From Dendrocalamus latiflorus (lineage: Eukaryota > Streptophyta > Magnoliopsida > Poales > Poaceae), in the NCBI GenBank assembly GCA_017311315.1, contig CM029626.1, positions 10,053,643 to 10,117,642 on the forward strand: 64,000 nt of DNA, written 5' to 3'. The first letter of the stretch is position 1. Each line of letters opens with the position of its first letter. The notes under the pieces are model-generated. The model saw nothing but the letters and a program-made list of their open reading frames with translations, was not told the origin of the DNA and did not search any database. Shown here piece by piece: positions 23,376 through 36,439 of the stretch. A program made the translations under genes and the position numbers.

Positions 23376-25118
23376 TTATCCATGACGGTGTTGTTATATA
23401 CACGATTGAGGTACAAAGCACGTACAAAGATTGAAATCCCATGAGGCCGTGCACGGGGCACCTGGAGTGCACGGTCATGTATGGCGGATTTATCCATGAT
23501 CGCTCCGGGAGCATAGTCGCTTGCGGTAGTCACACCCAGTGGTAGACCCAAGGAAAAAAAATCTAAGGTTTGTTTAGATTACGTGGGTGTTGCAGGCGTC
23601 CTCTTGCAGTAGCTGATACCCAAACAAGTATTTTGTCTGTTACATTTTTTTTGTAGGATTCAAGTGAAATTTACATTGACTGCTCTGCTTCTTTGGATGA
23701 GACGATGGTTATATCAAGAAACCGACCTGGACCTGATGGCGAATGTTGCGAACTTTTATTGCCTCGTCAACTCGTCGTGGTCATCGTGGATCCAGCGTCG
23801 ATGCCGCCGGTCGAGTTCGCTCGCTACCCAGTCGCCGCGCCGGCGCGCCCGACGGCCCGAGCCCGGAGCCACGAGCTGCGCCCCCGTCTGTGGAGTTTCG
23901 ATCACTCGAAACTTTGATCTCAATAGTCGTAACTTGTTTACAACTGCTCAGTACTTATTATGACCATTCTAAGATATAGCTACGACCATTTAGCTAGTTA
24001 CATCACTTCTTACTACTATACACGTACTCGTAATCAAGTAACGAATACTCTAGAAATATTAAACTTGGTCATGGGTTTTAGAATTAAACCCTCGACGTGC
24101 CACGGCGTCCCCCTGGTCCCTTCACTCCCCTAGTTGCCGCGCCACAGCCCGCACGAAATCGCCGCTGGCGCCGCCGCTCTGTGGTCTCGTGTGGTGAATC
24201 GTGTCCGTCTCCTCCGCTCGTGTATTCAATGGAAGTAAGCCATGGAAAAGCATGGGGGTCGCACGAAACGGGAGGAGGAAGACGAACAGAACCGTTCGTG
24301 GGCTGGAGGCGCCGAGCCATGCAACGTTGCTAGATGGGCCGACTGTCTTGGCAACTAAAGGCGACAGCCCACCTGTACTCCCATTCCCATGGGTTTCCGC
24401 CGGCGGTTTATAGGTCGTGCGAGCGCCTAACCTGCTGGGTGCACCCCTGATCGCACCGACGATGTGTTCTACAGTCTGCGAAGGGAGATCATCGATCTCT
24501 GCCCGATCCTGGCCAGCCCCCTGAATCGTTGTCGAAATTCTTTTCTCGAGTAAATGATGGAGGAAGTTGATCAGATGAATTCATCATGCTGCCAGCCCGG
24601 AGTCCCAAGCTAGCTAGATAGCCTGCTAGCTTGACGCATGAAACGTTGCCCCTGTGCACTGTTAATTTCTTAGCTTCTCTTACAGTTACACATGCATGTG
24701 TCTACCGAGGCCTACTCCGCTGCAATTCTACAAATCGCATAGCTAATGATTCTATTAGTGGTACCGGTTAAAATTAACATTAGTTAACCCTTTCAAAAAA
24801 TCAATGCATCTAATTCGTAGGGTGAACTGGAGAGATCGCATTAATACACCATATAATCACAAAGTAATTCTTGTCACCCATATAAAACGTGCGGTCTCCT
24901 GCCATAATTTTTTTGAAAAAACGTGCAGTCACTTTTTCGCCTTAAACTGATAATATTTCTGGATATTTTGCTTGTATGACTTGATAATAACATGTTTAGA
25001 TTTGTCACTCAAAACACTTCCATAACATCAAACTTTCATATTTTCATATTTTTCCTACAAATATATAATGGCAGATAGACTAATAATCAAAGTTGCATTT
25101 TATTGACCTCAAAAAAGA
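23376..25118. other. Intergenic with GC-rich islands
   Basis: Positions 23740-23920 and 24080-24420 are GC-rich and hold short open frames on both strands. No family is recognised and no exon chain can be built. The remainder is AT-rich. Confidence 0.4.
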
Positions 25119-26215
25119 TTGAGAGGCCCTGTGAGAAGGTCCAAAATTATTTATGATAAATCAGAGCCAATGTTTGTGGAGTTGAAATTCAAATTTGCAA
25201 AAGATTTGGATTTTCTGCCTGTTGTTTAGTTTCTGGTGATTGCACGGTCGGCCATATTGGTTTGACCAACTCGGCTGAGTGGTCAAACCGGCCGTCTTCT
25301 AATTTCGACAGTGAGTTCTGAAATTTAGGAATTTGGTCGTGAATTGAGTAATTTGGTCAAACCGGCCGTCTTCTAATTTCGACAGTGAGTTCTGAAATTT
25401 AGGAATTTGGTCGTGAATTGAGTAATTTAGTCCTAGGTTTGTGTATTCATATTGCATGACATATGGGAATATATTCAAATCCATCTTGACTATTCTCTAC
25501 CCACGAGCAAGTTCTGATCATCGATCTTGGTTTTAGATCGCTTTTGGTGTGTGCTTACTCAAATCACAAAAAGGTCTCAACTTTGACGTTGGTTTTACAA
25601 TCCATGGATGGAATAGGCTCCTGAGACCTTAAGCAAATTGAGTACAAAGTTTTATGGCTTTTGGATCATTCAATCAAAAGTTACGTGGATTTGTGATTTT
25701 GCGGTCATGCTAAAAACCCTGTTCTTGCTGCCACAAAGGTAGTACCACATGTTCTGTAGCAGTAGTACCACAATTACTGGTTCTCGACCATGTTGGTTTA
25801 CGACCATTCACAGGTCGTCGACCACACTGGTCATATTTTGAATTGTTTTGACCGCTTATTGGTCATCGATCACGTCGGTTTTCGACCACTCATTAGTTAT
25901 CGACTATGTTGGTTTTCGACTACCCATTGGTCATTGACCACATTAGTTTTCGACCGCTCCATGGTCATAGACCACTTGAGTTGTATTATAACTACATTGG
26001 CTTTTGACTGGTCGTGGTAGCACCGTAAGTACAATGGCAGAAGTACCGCACCTGCTGATTCTTCACAGTGGTTCAGTTCCTTGATTCTCTGGGTCTTGAG
26101 TAGGGTTCCTATCCTAATCTTCATAACTTTGTAGTAATTGGAGCAAAGGATAAGTGAATACTTAAGGAAAAATTTTAAGGCATCATTCATCCCCTGTTGC
26201 CTGTCTGGTCCTGCA
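25119..26215 (+). repeat. 5' LTR of the large copia element
   Basis: Begins near TTGAGAGGCCCTGTGAGAAG and ends CTGGTCCTGCA two bases before the primer site. It contains a 74-bp tandem duplication and a CGACCA-rich block at 25790-25980. Confidence 0.6.
25280..25427 (+). repeat. 74-bp tandem duplication inside the LTR
   Basis: TGGTCAAACCGGCCGTCTTC starts at 25280 and 25354; the two copies appear identical. Confidence 0.9.
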
Positions 26216-26270
26216 AGTGGTATCAGGGCCCAGTTAGCTCTTCTTATGGATCTTAACCGGTCTTAATAGC

Positions 26271-28760
26271 CATGGCAGCAGACAAGTATTTCACCAAGCC
26301 TCATATCTTCGATGGGATTAACTATCCCTTTTGGAAGAGTAGGATGAAATCTTACATCTAGGCTCAAAACTGTGTGTGAATCTAACTAAGAACCTACTAG
26401 AGAAGCCACAATCTGCTTGCTTATTCTGTGCTGAAGTAGGTGAGAAAATGGAGAAAATGTAGAAGACCTTTAGGAAGGAGTAGGAGGCCCAAATGGCTAG
26501 GATTAGGACTGCCCCCCCCATGTGTGTCATGCGAAGCCCTCAAGGTTGAGACAACCGTGCATAGGGAGAGATATGCACGCGCTATTTGATCTTCTCTTTC
26601 TGGTTCTTTATCTTCTTCCTCCCTTTATTCTTCTTATGCTTTCCTTTTTTCAGGAGTGTGAGTACCTCATGAACAATCTTGAAAATTTACCAGAGCCAAA
26701 AAAAGCTCAATCTTATCCTAGAAAAATACAAGATTTGCAAGTTTAATCAGGGTCCAGAATATGATTTTCTAGAAGATGTGAGGAAATATCCACCTGTTGT
26801 TGTTAGAGCTGTAGTAGGAGACGTGATGAAGGTTGCGCCCAAGTCTAAGAAGATAGTGTTTAAGTCTACGCGTTTTATCCAGGGGATTTTTGATAGTAAG
26901 GATGTGCCACCTGCTGCTTTGACCCCCTCAAAAGGTGAAGTATCATTGCACCTTCCATCATAATGATGTACACTTCGTTGAGTTATACTTCAGGCATGCC
27001 AAGATTGGGCGTCAAGATTGTGTTCGTGCTCTTAGGGGTTTTTAGGGTCTGTCCCAGACTCAGAGTGCTCCTAAGACCAACACGAAATCTAGAGTTGTAG
27101 GTAGCTTTCCTGACTTTCTTGGTTTTAGGCAGCGTTGAGGACTTGTTTTTAGGCTTCTTCTGGTTTTGGTCTTTTAGTTGCTTCTGGTTAGGGTTTCTGC
27201 CATCCTGAGGATAGATCTCATTTTTCCCATCGAGGTAGCTATCCACGGCATGATCAGTATACTGCTTTTGGTCAGACCATCTCTTCAATAGCGATCAGAC
27301 CTAACAGAGGTTTGAGGTCTACTTCTAGACCAACTGATTCTGTGAGAGGTGAGTTGCGGAGTGTCACTAGAGGTGTTTCTTCTGGTTCTTTCACTGGATC
27401 TTCTGCTCGCCGTGTGACTCAGTACTGGATGCCTAGATCTACTCTTATTTACCCCAGTACTAGGCCACCAATGTCTACTTCTCAATGATTCAAGTTTGTC
27501 GCGCTGGGAAGGGAGACGTCTGGCTTGTAGACTCCGAACGTTCTCATCACATGACTAGAGATTCATGTTAGTTCTCTTCCCTAGTCTGAGATCCAGGTGA
27601 TGAGACGATCACTTTTTGAGACACTTCATCAGGTCAAGTCATCGCTAAAGGTACTATGTACATTAATAATTATTTCATTCTTAAGGATGTTGTCTTAGTG
27701 AGTAAGCTGCGATATAATTTGCTATATGTTTCTCAACTTACTGATGATGATTTTGAGGTAAGCTTTAAGAAAAATACTTGAAAATTCTTGATTCTTTGGG
27801 AATTCTAGTTTGCAGGATTTCTAGGTTTGGAAGGATCCTTTGTGTTGATTTTATCGAGTCTTCTGGTGATTCTCTCTGATGTTTAGTTGCTTCCGAGTCC
27901 TGTGATATCTCCTTCTAGCATAGGAGACTTGGTCATATTGGTTTTGATCATTTGACTCGAGTTAGCGGTCATGACCTCATTTGTGGTCTATCTAATCTCA
28001 AGATGGTCAAATACTTAGTTTGTGCTCTTTGCCGGTATGGCGAGATGGTTGCTGCTTCTCATCCCCCAATCACTGTGGCTATCACTGATGCACTAGGATA
28101 GCTTCTTCATATGGACACTGTTGGTCCAGCTAGAGTGTAGTCGGCCGGTGGGAAGTGGTACATTTTTGTTGTGGTTGATGACTTCTCAAGGTTTTCTTGG
28201 GTGTTTTTCTTAGTCTCAAAGGATGAGACGTTTAGTGATTTTTAGGATTTGTTCAGTAGGTTGTTTGTTGAGCTTCCTGGTTCCTTACGAACGATTTACA
28301 GTGACAATGGCACGGAGTTAAAGAACTTTTACTTTGAGAGGTTCTGTAATGAGATAGATATAGAGCATCAATTGTTTTCTGCATACGTCCCTTAATAAAA
28401 TGGCATCGTGGAGAGGAACAACCGTACCTTGGTTGAGATGGCTAGGATGATGCTAGATGAGTTTGTTACACCTAGGAAGTTTTGGGCTGAGACTATAGCC
28501 ACCATTTGCCATGTTTTGAACAAAGTTTTTGTTAGGGCACACTTGCATCACACTTCTTATGAGTTGAGGTATGGGCGAAAGCCTAGTGTCTCACATTTTC
28601 ATGTTTTTGGTTACAAGTGCTTTATTCTAGAGTCTGAAAATCTAGATAAACTCAAGTCACGTTCTTTTGATGATATCTTTTTGGGTTACTCGACTTCTTC
28701 GCGGGGTTATAGGATCTAGAACTATGAGACGAGTAGGATAATAGAGACTTGTGAGGTTAC
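26271..28760 (+). pseudogene. Copia gag, protease and integrase remnant
   Basis: Gag starts MAADKYFTKPHIFDGINYPF (26271) and soon meets stops. A degenerate zinc knuckle lies near 26945. Protease-like WLVDSERSHHMT is at about 27520, followed by LRYNLLYVSQLTDDDF. Integrase: GHIGFDHLTRV (pre-integrase), catalytic D in HMDTVGP, D in IYSDNGTEL and E in NGIVERNNRT. The longest intact stretch is 28408-28719 (MVEMARMMLDEF... FGYKCFILE... type residues). Confidence 0.8.
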
Positions 28761-29199
28761 CTTTGACAAGGCTAGTCCTGGTACTAGGCCCAATATCTCA
28801 GGTCTAGTTATGCAATCTGAGACTATCTTTGTAGATGATGAGGATGATGGAGATGAAGATTCTTTACATGATCCAATCCCATCTATTCTTGAGGTGCCTA
28901 CTTTTTCCACTGTGGCTTAGGGAGATCAGCCCTTACCTTCTTGTTCTTCTAGAGATTGTGGCTCTACTCCTACCTCCACAACTCATGAGGTAGACGCCAC
29001 TTCTTCATCTCATCCAGGACCTCTCCAACACATTCAGCGTTGTCATCCTTCTGAGCAGATCATAGAAGATCTCTTTGAGCATATCACATGCTCAAAGTCT
29101 GGCTTATCTCACTTCTGTTTACACTTTGCAGTTGTCATCACTTCCAAGCCCAAGGATGTTTGTCATGCACTGTCTGATGAGTTTTGGTTAATGCCATGC

Positions 29200-29820
29200 A
29201 TGAGGAGTTAGAGAATTTCGAGAGGAACATGGTCTGGTCGCTTGTTGAGCCCCTAGCGGCCATAATGTCAATGGAATCAAGTGGGTCTTTAAGAGCAAGC
29301 AGAGTAAGGATAGGGTAATCATTCAAGCCAAGGCTAGACTGGTAGCTCAGGGTTATTCTCAGGTTGAGGGTTTAGATTTTGGGGAGATTTTTGCCCCTGT
29401 AGCTAGGTTAGTGGCCATTAGAATTTTGATTGCATTTGCAACGTCTAAGGGCCTCAAGTTGTACCAAATGGATGTCAATAGTGCCTTTCTCAATGGGTAT
29501 ATTGAAGAAGAGGTCTATGTTAGACAACATCCATATTTCGATAACCCCAATGCCCAAACCATATCTTCAAGCTTTACAAAGCCTTGCATGGACTTAAGCA
29601 AGCCCCTTATAGCTTAGTATGAGAGGCTTAAGTGCTATCATTTCAGTCATATATTTAAGATGGGTTAGATAGATAAGACTTTATTCATTTGTAGGCATGG
29701 CAATGACTTTTTGCTCATTCAGATCTATGTGGATGATATAATCTTTGGTGGCTCCTCTTATACTCTTGTTTCCCAGTTTTCTGATGTCATGAGCACAAAA
29801 GTTTGAGATGATCATGATGG
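29200..29820 (+). pseudogene. Copia reverse transcriptase remnant
   Basis: Recognisable blocks are ARLVAQGYSQVEGLDFGEIFAP and LYQMDVNSAFLNGYIEEEVY (open frame 29411-29617), then IYVDDIIFGG near 29730. Stops and frame shifts occur throughout, and the sequence is cut off at 29821 by a gypsy LTR fragment. Confidence 0.8.
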
Positions 29821-29821
29821 G

Positions 29822-30257
29822 TGTAACATCCTAAATTTTGGATGTTCAAAATTATGGAATTTTTAAAAATTTTCATTGAATCTTATTGGCATTCAAATTT
29901 CTTCTACAATTTTATCTGAGTTTTTTCGAATTTTGTGCTGAACAAATTAATACTAGGGAATAACTCCCAAGAGAAATGCTAATAATAAAATCGGGAATCC
30001 CAATTGAATTACAAAAATCTAAAATGTAAATGCCAATATCCAATCTTGAACATTCAAGTTCAAATCAAAATCCAAATTTCAGAATTTGGCTTGCTCCTTT
30101 CATTTTCTCTCTTTCTTCTCTTCCCATTTCTCCCTCTCTCTTGCATGTGGGCCCGTCCACCTTTTTCCCTCTCTCTCCTCCTCCCTTTGGCTTCTTCCCC
30201 TGGCGTCTACTGCTTCGTTGTCCTGGCCTCCTTCCTCCTCTCTGTTCTTCACTTTGG
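29822..30257 (+). mobile_element. Gypsy LTR fragment inserted in the copia element
   Basis: Starts TGTAACATCCTAAATTT and follows the minus strand of 49067 downwards for about 430 bp (same GGCATTCAAATTTCTTCT, CATGTGGGCCC and pyrimidine-rich tract). It joins copia RNase H sequence at about 30258. No target duplication, and several hundred bases of copia sequence are missing, so it is a replacement rather than a clean insertion. Confidence 0.7.
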
Positions 30258-30470
30258 GTTGCACAGTCCACTGCAGAGGCCGGGTATGTTGCAGCCGCTA
30301 GTTACTGTAGTCAGGTGCTATGGATGGTTTCAAACTTATGAGACTGTGGGTTAGCCATAGATAGTATTCCACTTTTCTATGATAACACTTCTGCCATTAA
30401 CATTGCCAAAAACACAGTGCAGTATTCTAGAACCAAGCAAATAGATATTTGATATCATTTTCTCGAGATT
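30258..30470 (+). pseudogene. Copia RNase H remnant
   Basis: AQSTAEAGYVAAASYCSQVLW, then YDNTSAINIAKN and SRTKQIDI, with in-frame stops. These are the RNase H E and D motif regions of the element. Confidence 0.8.
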
Positions 30471-30479
30471 CATGGCTTT

Positions 30480-32415
30480 GCGGGGAGAGCTTGGGGGGGG
30501 GGTCTGACCTTATGGCATAATCTAAGGGGAGCATCATGTACTTTCTGTATCATATGTTCATTTGCCTCTTTCTGCACTTTGCTTCTGAGTGCTTTTGGGT
30601 TAGTCTTTTTAGCATAAACTAGGGTTAGTATCATATTATACTGTTTATATTTCTTCCTCTTATCTTGTGACCTTAGGATGCTGCTTATTAGTTGTCTCTT
30701 TTCTCATTAGGTTGAGTTCACTCACTTGTAGGTCTAGTAGGGTTGGGCCCTCTGGGTAGATAGGGAACGTGTTTACTCCTTTGTATTTAGATGACCAACT
30801 AATAGTCTTAGAGTCGTATGGGGTAGATAAGAGTGAGTCTGAGCTATAGTGATTCCTCTATCTTGTCTATGCTTTCAGAACTACCATTTCTTCGCTTTCC
30901 CAAGCTCCTTCTCTCTCACTTATTGCTTTGGTTCAAGGGGAGTTTATTTGAGATCTTTTTAAGCTTAATGTTGACATCATTAAACCTGAACCAGAATGTT
31001 TCTACAACTGACTCACTTAGGGGAGCTGGGATCTTAATTACATCATATTGCATTTTCAATTCGGCAATGAGCATTGAAATATAAATACATGGAGTTTTGA
31101 TCTTATGTGGCATGATTTCTTGCTTTACATTTCGCCATATCTTATGTTAGCTTGTTAGATTTACCATGTTCTTCTATATGTAGCTTAACTTTTTGCTATG
31201 CGAGCTCCATTAAATATGAAAAACTTGAATTAAATCTTGTCTTATTGAATCGTGTGACTAGTCTTACTCTAGTGATCATCTTATGATCCATATTATGTCA
31301 AATAAGCTAAATTAAGTCTTAAACCTAAATTGAGCTATGCTAGTTCTTTATTGAAGTATGAGTTAGTATTAACTCTTTGTTCTTGAACTAAGTCAAAAAA
31401 ATGCAAAGAAAAATGATCTCACCAATTCTTTTTTACGAGATGGCTTGCCATTACACTAGGCATGAACTCAGGGGGAGTTTTGGATGACAAAGACCACTTC
31501 TTTAAGCTTCTTACATGGGGTGGTCGCATAAGGCTTGAGATGTAGCACATGGCTAAGAACACAAAATTTTGTGAAAAATAGTTGAAGCTGAGCTAAAACC
31601 AAAAATGAATTTTAAAGAAAAATGCCAATGTACTAAATTTACTCAATTACAAGTGGTCTCAAGTGCTTGAACAAAATATTTCAATCTTGAACTTGTAGCA
31701 CTCTAAATTGACTCAATTATAGCTTCTTGGTTTCATTTAGAATATTAAGATAGCTTGGCTTATTTTTGAATACCTTTGGCTAAACTATGAATTTGAACAT
31801 CTTGACATGCTAAAAAGCCATTTAATTTCAAATCAATGCTTATTTGGCTTTAATTGGGGTATATATGGCTTATCATGATCTAGATAACACTTTCACTTTT
31901 TATGTCTTGCTGTAATAATTGGAAAGTCACTTTAGATAATTTTCATGGCTCCTATGCTTAAAATGAATAAAATGCAGTCACTTCATTTCATTCATTCTCT
32001 ATCTTATTTCATGCATCTTGATGACTCCATTATCAAAGGGGAGAAAGATCGGTAAAAATGCATATCTAGAGCATGATTTGGAGTTTTTGTGCAAATTTTT
32101 GCTAATTTAGAGCTTTGGATTTATTCTCACCATGATCAAGGTCAAGCAGAACAATTGTTCTTTTATGTTGATCTAGAGTAAGATTTACCGACTCATTTAG
32201 TGGAATTGAAGCCTTTTGTGGAAAACTTATTATTTTCAGTAGCTTCACTCCATTTCTGCTTCATATGGTCATTTTCAGTCCTTACATTCTTCTTGTGACC
32301 ATTTTGGAGTTCTCTACGCAAAATTCATTCTCTACGCAAAATTCTTCTTCTTTGTCTAAAACCACTTCCTATTTGCATTTTTTGAGTATTACCAATGGGT
32401 TCATCAAAGGGGAAA
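30480..32415 (+). other. 3' non-coding part of the large copia element
   Basis: AT-rich, with no gene supported. A purine tract (CAAAGGGGAGAAAGATCGG) occurs at 32033 and a second just before the LTR at 32405-32415. Confidence 0.5.
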
Positions 32416-33672
32416 TTGAAGGACCACGTGAGAAGGTCTAGGATAATGTTGTGATGAACCATTGCAAGTTTCGTGAGTGGTGAAGTGTTTTTGTAAAGAT
32501 CGTATTTTGTTGGGATGTTTTCTAGAAGTGTCAGGAAAAATCAGTAGTACCGTAGGTGGTGGTGAGGTCATACCATAGAGCGGTAGTATCGACGTTGTGG
32601 GCATGGGCATACTGCAAGAACGGTAGTTTCGGTCTAAGCTTTGGTACATTTTTCCATAGAGGTCTAATGCAGGGTGCGGTAGTATTGTTTTTGGCAGAAA
32701 AACAAGATTTTGGAAAATTAAGTCATGGATTGAGTTGGGTTGACCTTGGTCTTTACATTAAGATTGCATGATGCATGTTTTGGCTAACATGGGTCAAGTT
32801 ATGAAAAACTTGTACCCAAAAATGATTTCTTTGTCTTTGGATGTGCAGGGTTGCTTGGAGTTGGCCGTGGTCAATAGCGAGAATCGGGGCTGGGCTCATA
32901 GAGGAGTTGAGGCCTAGAATGATCGAGGATGCTGGATGAGACGGTGAGCTCAAGCATGGCACAAGAAAGGTGAAAAATATGGAAGGCGATTTCGAATAGT
33001 GGGATCGCGCCATGTGGTTTGGACAGGCCAAGTAAGCCGTGGTTCGGTAGAATCGGGACGGGACAGACTTGGTGGCGTGTGGCAAACTAGTGGGGCACCT
33101 ACACGTGGTAAGTATGACGATTTCTTGCAAAGAATGGTGAAGACTGGGTTAAAACCCGTGAGTATAGGGTTAACGAGTTCCCCCATTGTGATAGATGTGG
33201 CTGGTTAGCCCACCTATAAATGAGGGTTGGGATGGAGACATGTGGTTAACCATCCATCCCCTCTGTAATGTGTTCTCTTGCTTTTAGGGTTAGAGTTTGA
33301 TAGTGGAGCACCTAGTGTGCTCCTTGTCGTCCAAGTGGAGTGACTATAAAACCTACCTTCTTAAGTGGCAATACATCAATTTTTGATTATCTTCATGTCT
33401 ATCTCTCTATTTAATTGATTTACTCTTGTTTTAGTTGGTTTTTCCTCTCTTCTCAATCTTTTCTCGGTCAGAGGGTTTTTAGAGAGATTTCCTTGGTATT
33501 GTTGCTTGCTGTGACATGTGGAAACATATTCAAAACCATCTTGGCTATCCTCTATCCACGAGCAAGTTCTGATCATCAATCTTGGCTTTAAATTGCTTTT
33601 GGTGTTCGCTTACTCAAATTACAAAAAGGTCTTAACTTTGACATAGGTTTTGCAATCCATGCATGGAATAGC
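32416..33672 (+). repeat. 3' LTR of the large copia element (rearranged)
   Basis: Begins TTGAAGGACCACGTGAGAAG and matches the 5' LTR in its 33540-33665 part, then stops abruptly. The final LTR section, present at 26100-26215, is absent. Confidence 0.55.
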
Positions 33673-34550
33673 GAGAGAGACTTGCCGATGCATGACAAAC
33701 CAATGGTGCACCTACACATGGTAAGTATGATGATTACTTACAAAGAAGGTGAAGATTGGGTCAAAGCGAGGCTATTTTGGTAGTTTGTCAAATACCAAAA
33801 ACTTCATTGGATCAAAACCGCGGCGACGTTTGGGAAAGCGGTTCAAGTCAAGGAGGTGCTAATAAGATCAAGTGGATCAAAGGCTAAAGACTTAGAGGGT
33901 TTAGGCTTATATGCTTTGAAAAACGTGTATGAGTTAAGTGTGAGTGTAAAACTTGTATTGTGTGGGGTTATCGAGTTTCCATCAATTGTGCTAGTGGATA
34001 GTATTCATTAGGGTTAGATGTGGGCTGGTTGCTCCATCTATTTAGCAGATGGGGTGGAGGCTTATATGTGAACCATCCCAACTATTCTTAGTTAGGGTTA
34101 GGGTTTGAGCAAGAAAAGTGAATACTATGGTGTGTTCTCTTGTCCTCCCTATGGAGTGATTGCAAAACATTTATCCTCAAATAACGATATAATCAAGTTT
34201 GTTCATCTCTCATGAATCCTTCTTATCTTGGTTGATTTGCTCTTGTTCTTGTTGTTTCTTTACCTCTTTTCTCCCTTCTTTATCTTGCTAGTTTCAAGGA
34301 CGTGTAAGCTATGGAGATGATTCATGTAGATCAATTCCTATCTATCTAGGTACTATGATTCGCAAGATTTTGAAATTGCTCGGTTCTTACATAATTTGGA
34401 GCCCTTCTTGAGAATACTTGATCTAAGGATTTTGGTTTTAATTCATTTGTTGGTTTTATTTGTCGTGATATATAGGAACACATCTAGAGGCATCTTGACT
34501 ATTTTTAAACCACGAGGAAGTTGTTTCTTAATATTTTAAGATTTATCCAG
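33673..34550 (+). repeat. Second, partial LTR copy
   Basis: Repeats features of the preceding LTR: GTGCACCTACACATGGTAAG at about 33709 versus 33090, a GGGCTGGTTG...ATCTATTTAG block, and an end like 33510-33600. Two partial LTRs head-to-tail suggest recombination between elements. Confidence 0.5.
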
Positions 34551-36439
34551 TTTTGGTGTGACATTGCATGTTTCGAGAAAATACATTCACAATGGATAAA
34601 ATTATCAAAAAAATTATATAATCAGTTGTGTTGGGAGGCCGCACATAAAATTTCGTAATTTTTCGAGCTCATTTGCTATATTTAAAAATTCAAAGAAATA
34701 GTATAAAAAATTAAGACAGGTAATTAAATTGACTTAATTACTTGTCATCCGGTGGTAGGGCTGCAGGGCACTTGGTGCCCGGTGGCCGAGTGGCAGACCT
34801 TGGCCGCCCTGTGGCCGGGTAATGCCTGCTCGGCCACTAAGCTCCAGTTCACATGCGTCAGCTTTGCGGTGTTGTCGTTCGGCCACCGAGCAGTAAATAT
34901 GATATTTTTAGCAACACTTACAACATACTGTTATTTCTGTAAATACGAGTTGTAACAGTGTCAAATATGCAAAAATTCGGCCGCGCAGATCGTATTCTGA
35001 TCAGTACGCTCGGATCGTATGTACGTTTTAGGACGTGTGTGTGAGAGAAGCAGGGGCTACGGTCTACGAGTAGACCACGGGACGAGCTGTCTATGCCGAA
35101 TACAACCAAGCAATTCCCCATTCCCAAGGCTTGAAAATACAAATCGTCCTTGGCAGGCCAGGGAACACGTAGACGTAGCCTTTTGTCAATCATCCTTGCC
35201 CGGCCGGGGAACACGTAGACGTAGCCTTTTGTCAATCATCCTTGAGTACTTCTCTCCCATGCACCTCGATCAATCGACCCTCTGCCTAAACTCTGAACCC
35301 TCCCTGCTCCCTTATCAAAATTTGATGGAGAACATGCTAATCATACTGCTAAATATGTACATACGACTAATATTACACATATCTTGTGTTAATTTAGTAA
35401 GGTGGGACAAGATCAATAAAGGGAGTGCTTGTACTTCTAAAGCTTTTTATGGCTACGGAAGGATCTGAATTTGATGCTTCCGACTCTGCAACTTGATTTC
35501 TATTGAAAGAAGTTTTGCTTGCACATAAATTGATCATATCCTAGGTAAGTTGCATCCAATTATTTAGAGTTACTGTTGGAAAGCTACGTGTTTTGTTCTT
35601 TGTTCAGAGGTGACATTAATTGTACGATCCTTGATTTGGAACATTCTGAGGCTACCCGACATGACAATAGCATGGACCCACATGTAATACCGACGTTTAA
35701 TATGGTGATTTCATCATGATAATAGACAGCATCCTTCTTTGTTTTTACTAATATTTTTAGCTCAAATTGCGACATCATGCATTGGCCTTTTGTTGCCCAA
35801 ACCATAGATCCAAAAACCTAAATTGATCTACTGTAACGACGTCGTACCCATGAAAGGCGACAATATATAATGGACTTCCTTGAGGTATAACGTAAGAACT
35901 CGGAATCTTTTCAGTCTCAGAGTTTGTATTGAACTTGCTTTTAAGAACGGACGATGATTCCCTACATATATGCATGGGCCTTTTCAGAGAGCTGTACCAC
36001 CTCTGAACCTGGAAAGTCAGGTATCAAGCGAATTTTGCAGGAAACAAAGTAATTCCTTCAGAATTTGTATAAAACAGTTTGTTCCAAACTGAACCTAATA
36101 ATAGTTTGATGCAGATCAACACTTGAATTGCTTGTCCATTCTAGAAGCAGTGTGTTTTTTTTTGAAATGCACAAGATCGGGGAAGGAAAAAGAAAGCATG
36201 TGAGATGGAGACACAGACTAGGAACTAAGCACTAGCCCTGCCCCTGATCAGCGTGATTCCACGCTTTTATCGCTCTATTTCAGGGAAGCAAATTTCATAG
36301 AGAAGGATCTCAAGGGGCTCAAGTGAGGTCCTCGCCCATAGCATTTTTTCCCTGTTTCAGTGTTCACCGCACATCACAGAACAGAGAAGAAAGGTAAGAG
36401 AATGAAGGAAAATATACACAGTGGAAACAAAATGTGTAC
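34551..36439. other. Intergenic with a 46-bp tandem duplication
   Basis: AT-rich overall, no gene recognised. A GC-richer patch lies at 34745-34880. The tandem duplication is at 35148-35239. Confidence 0.45.
35148..35239. repeat. 46-bp tandem duplication
   Basis: GGGAACACGTAGACGTAGCC occurs at 35161 and 35207, with matching sequence around both. Confidence 0.85.

Larger units (their letters stand above)
25119..33672 (+). mobile_element. Large decayed Ty1-copia element
   Basis: The 5' LTR (about 25119-26215) shares stretches with 32416-33672: GTGAGAAGGTC near both starts, and the 25500-25620 segment with 33540-33665. A primer site TGGTATCAGGGCC at 26218 and a purine-rich CAAAGGGGAAA before 32416 delimit the inside. 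Domain order is gag, protease, integrase, reverse transcriptase, RNase H, then about 1.9 kb without coding. Every domain carries stops. A gypsy LTR fragment replaces part of the reverse transcriptase/RNase H junction. No target duplication was found. Confidence 0.75.

Noticed and set aside
23664..24413. Short GC-rich frames between the two copia elements
   Set aside because: Several overlapping frames on both strands, no domain, no exon chain; left as unexplained GC islands.
30004..30354. 116- and 103-codon frames across the gypsy LTR fragment and copia RNase H
   Set aside because: Chimera of a pyrimidine-rich LTR tract with RNase H residues; not a gene.
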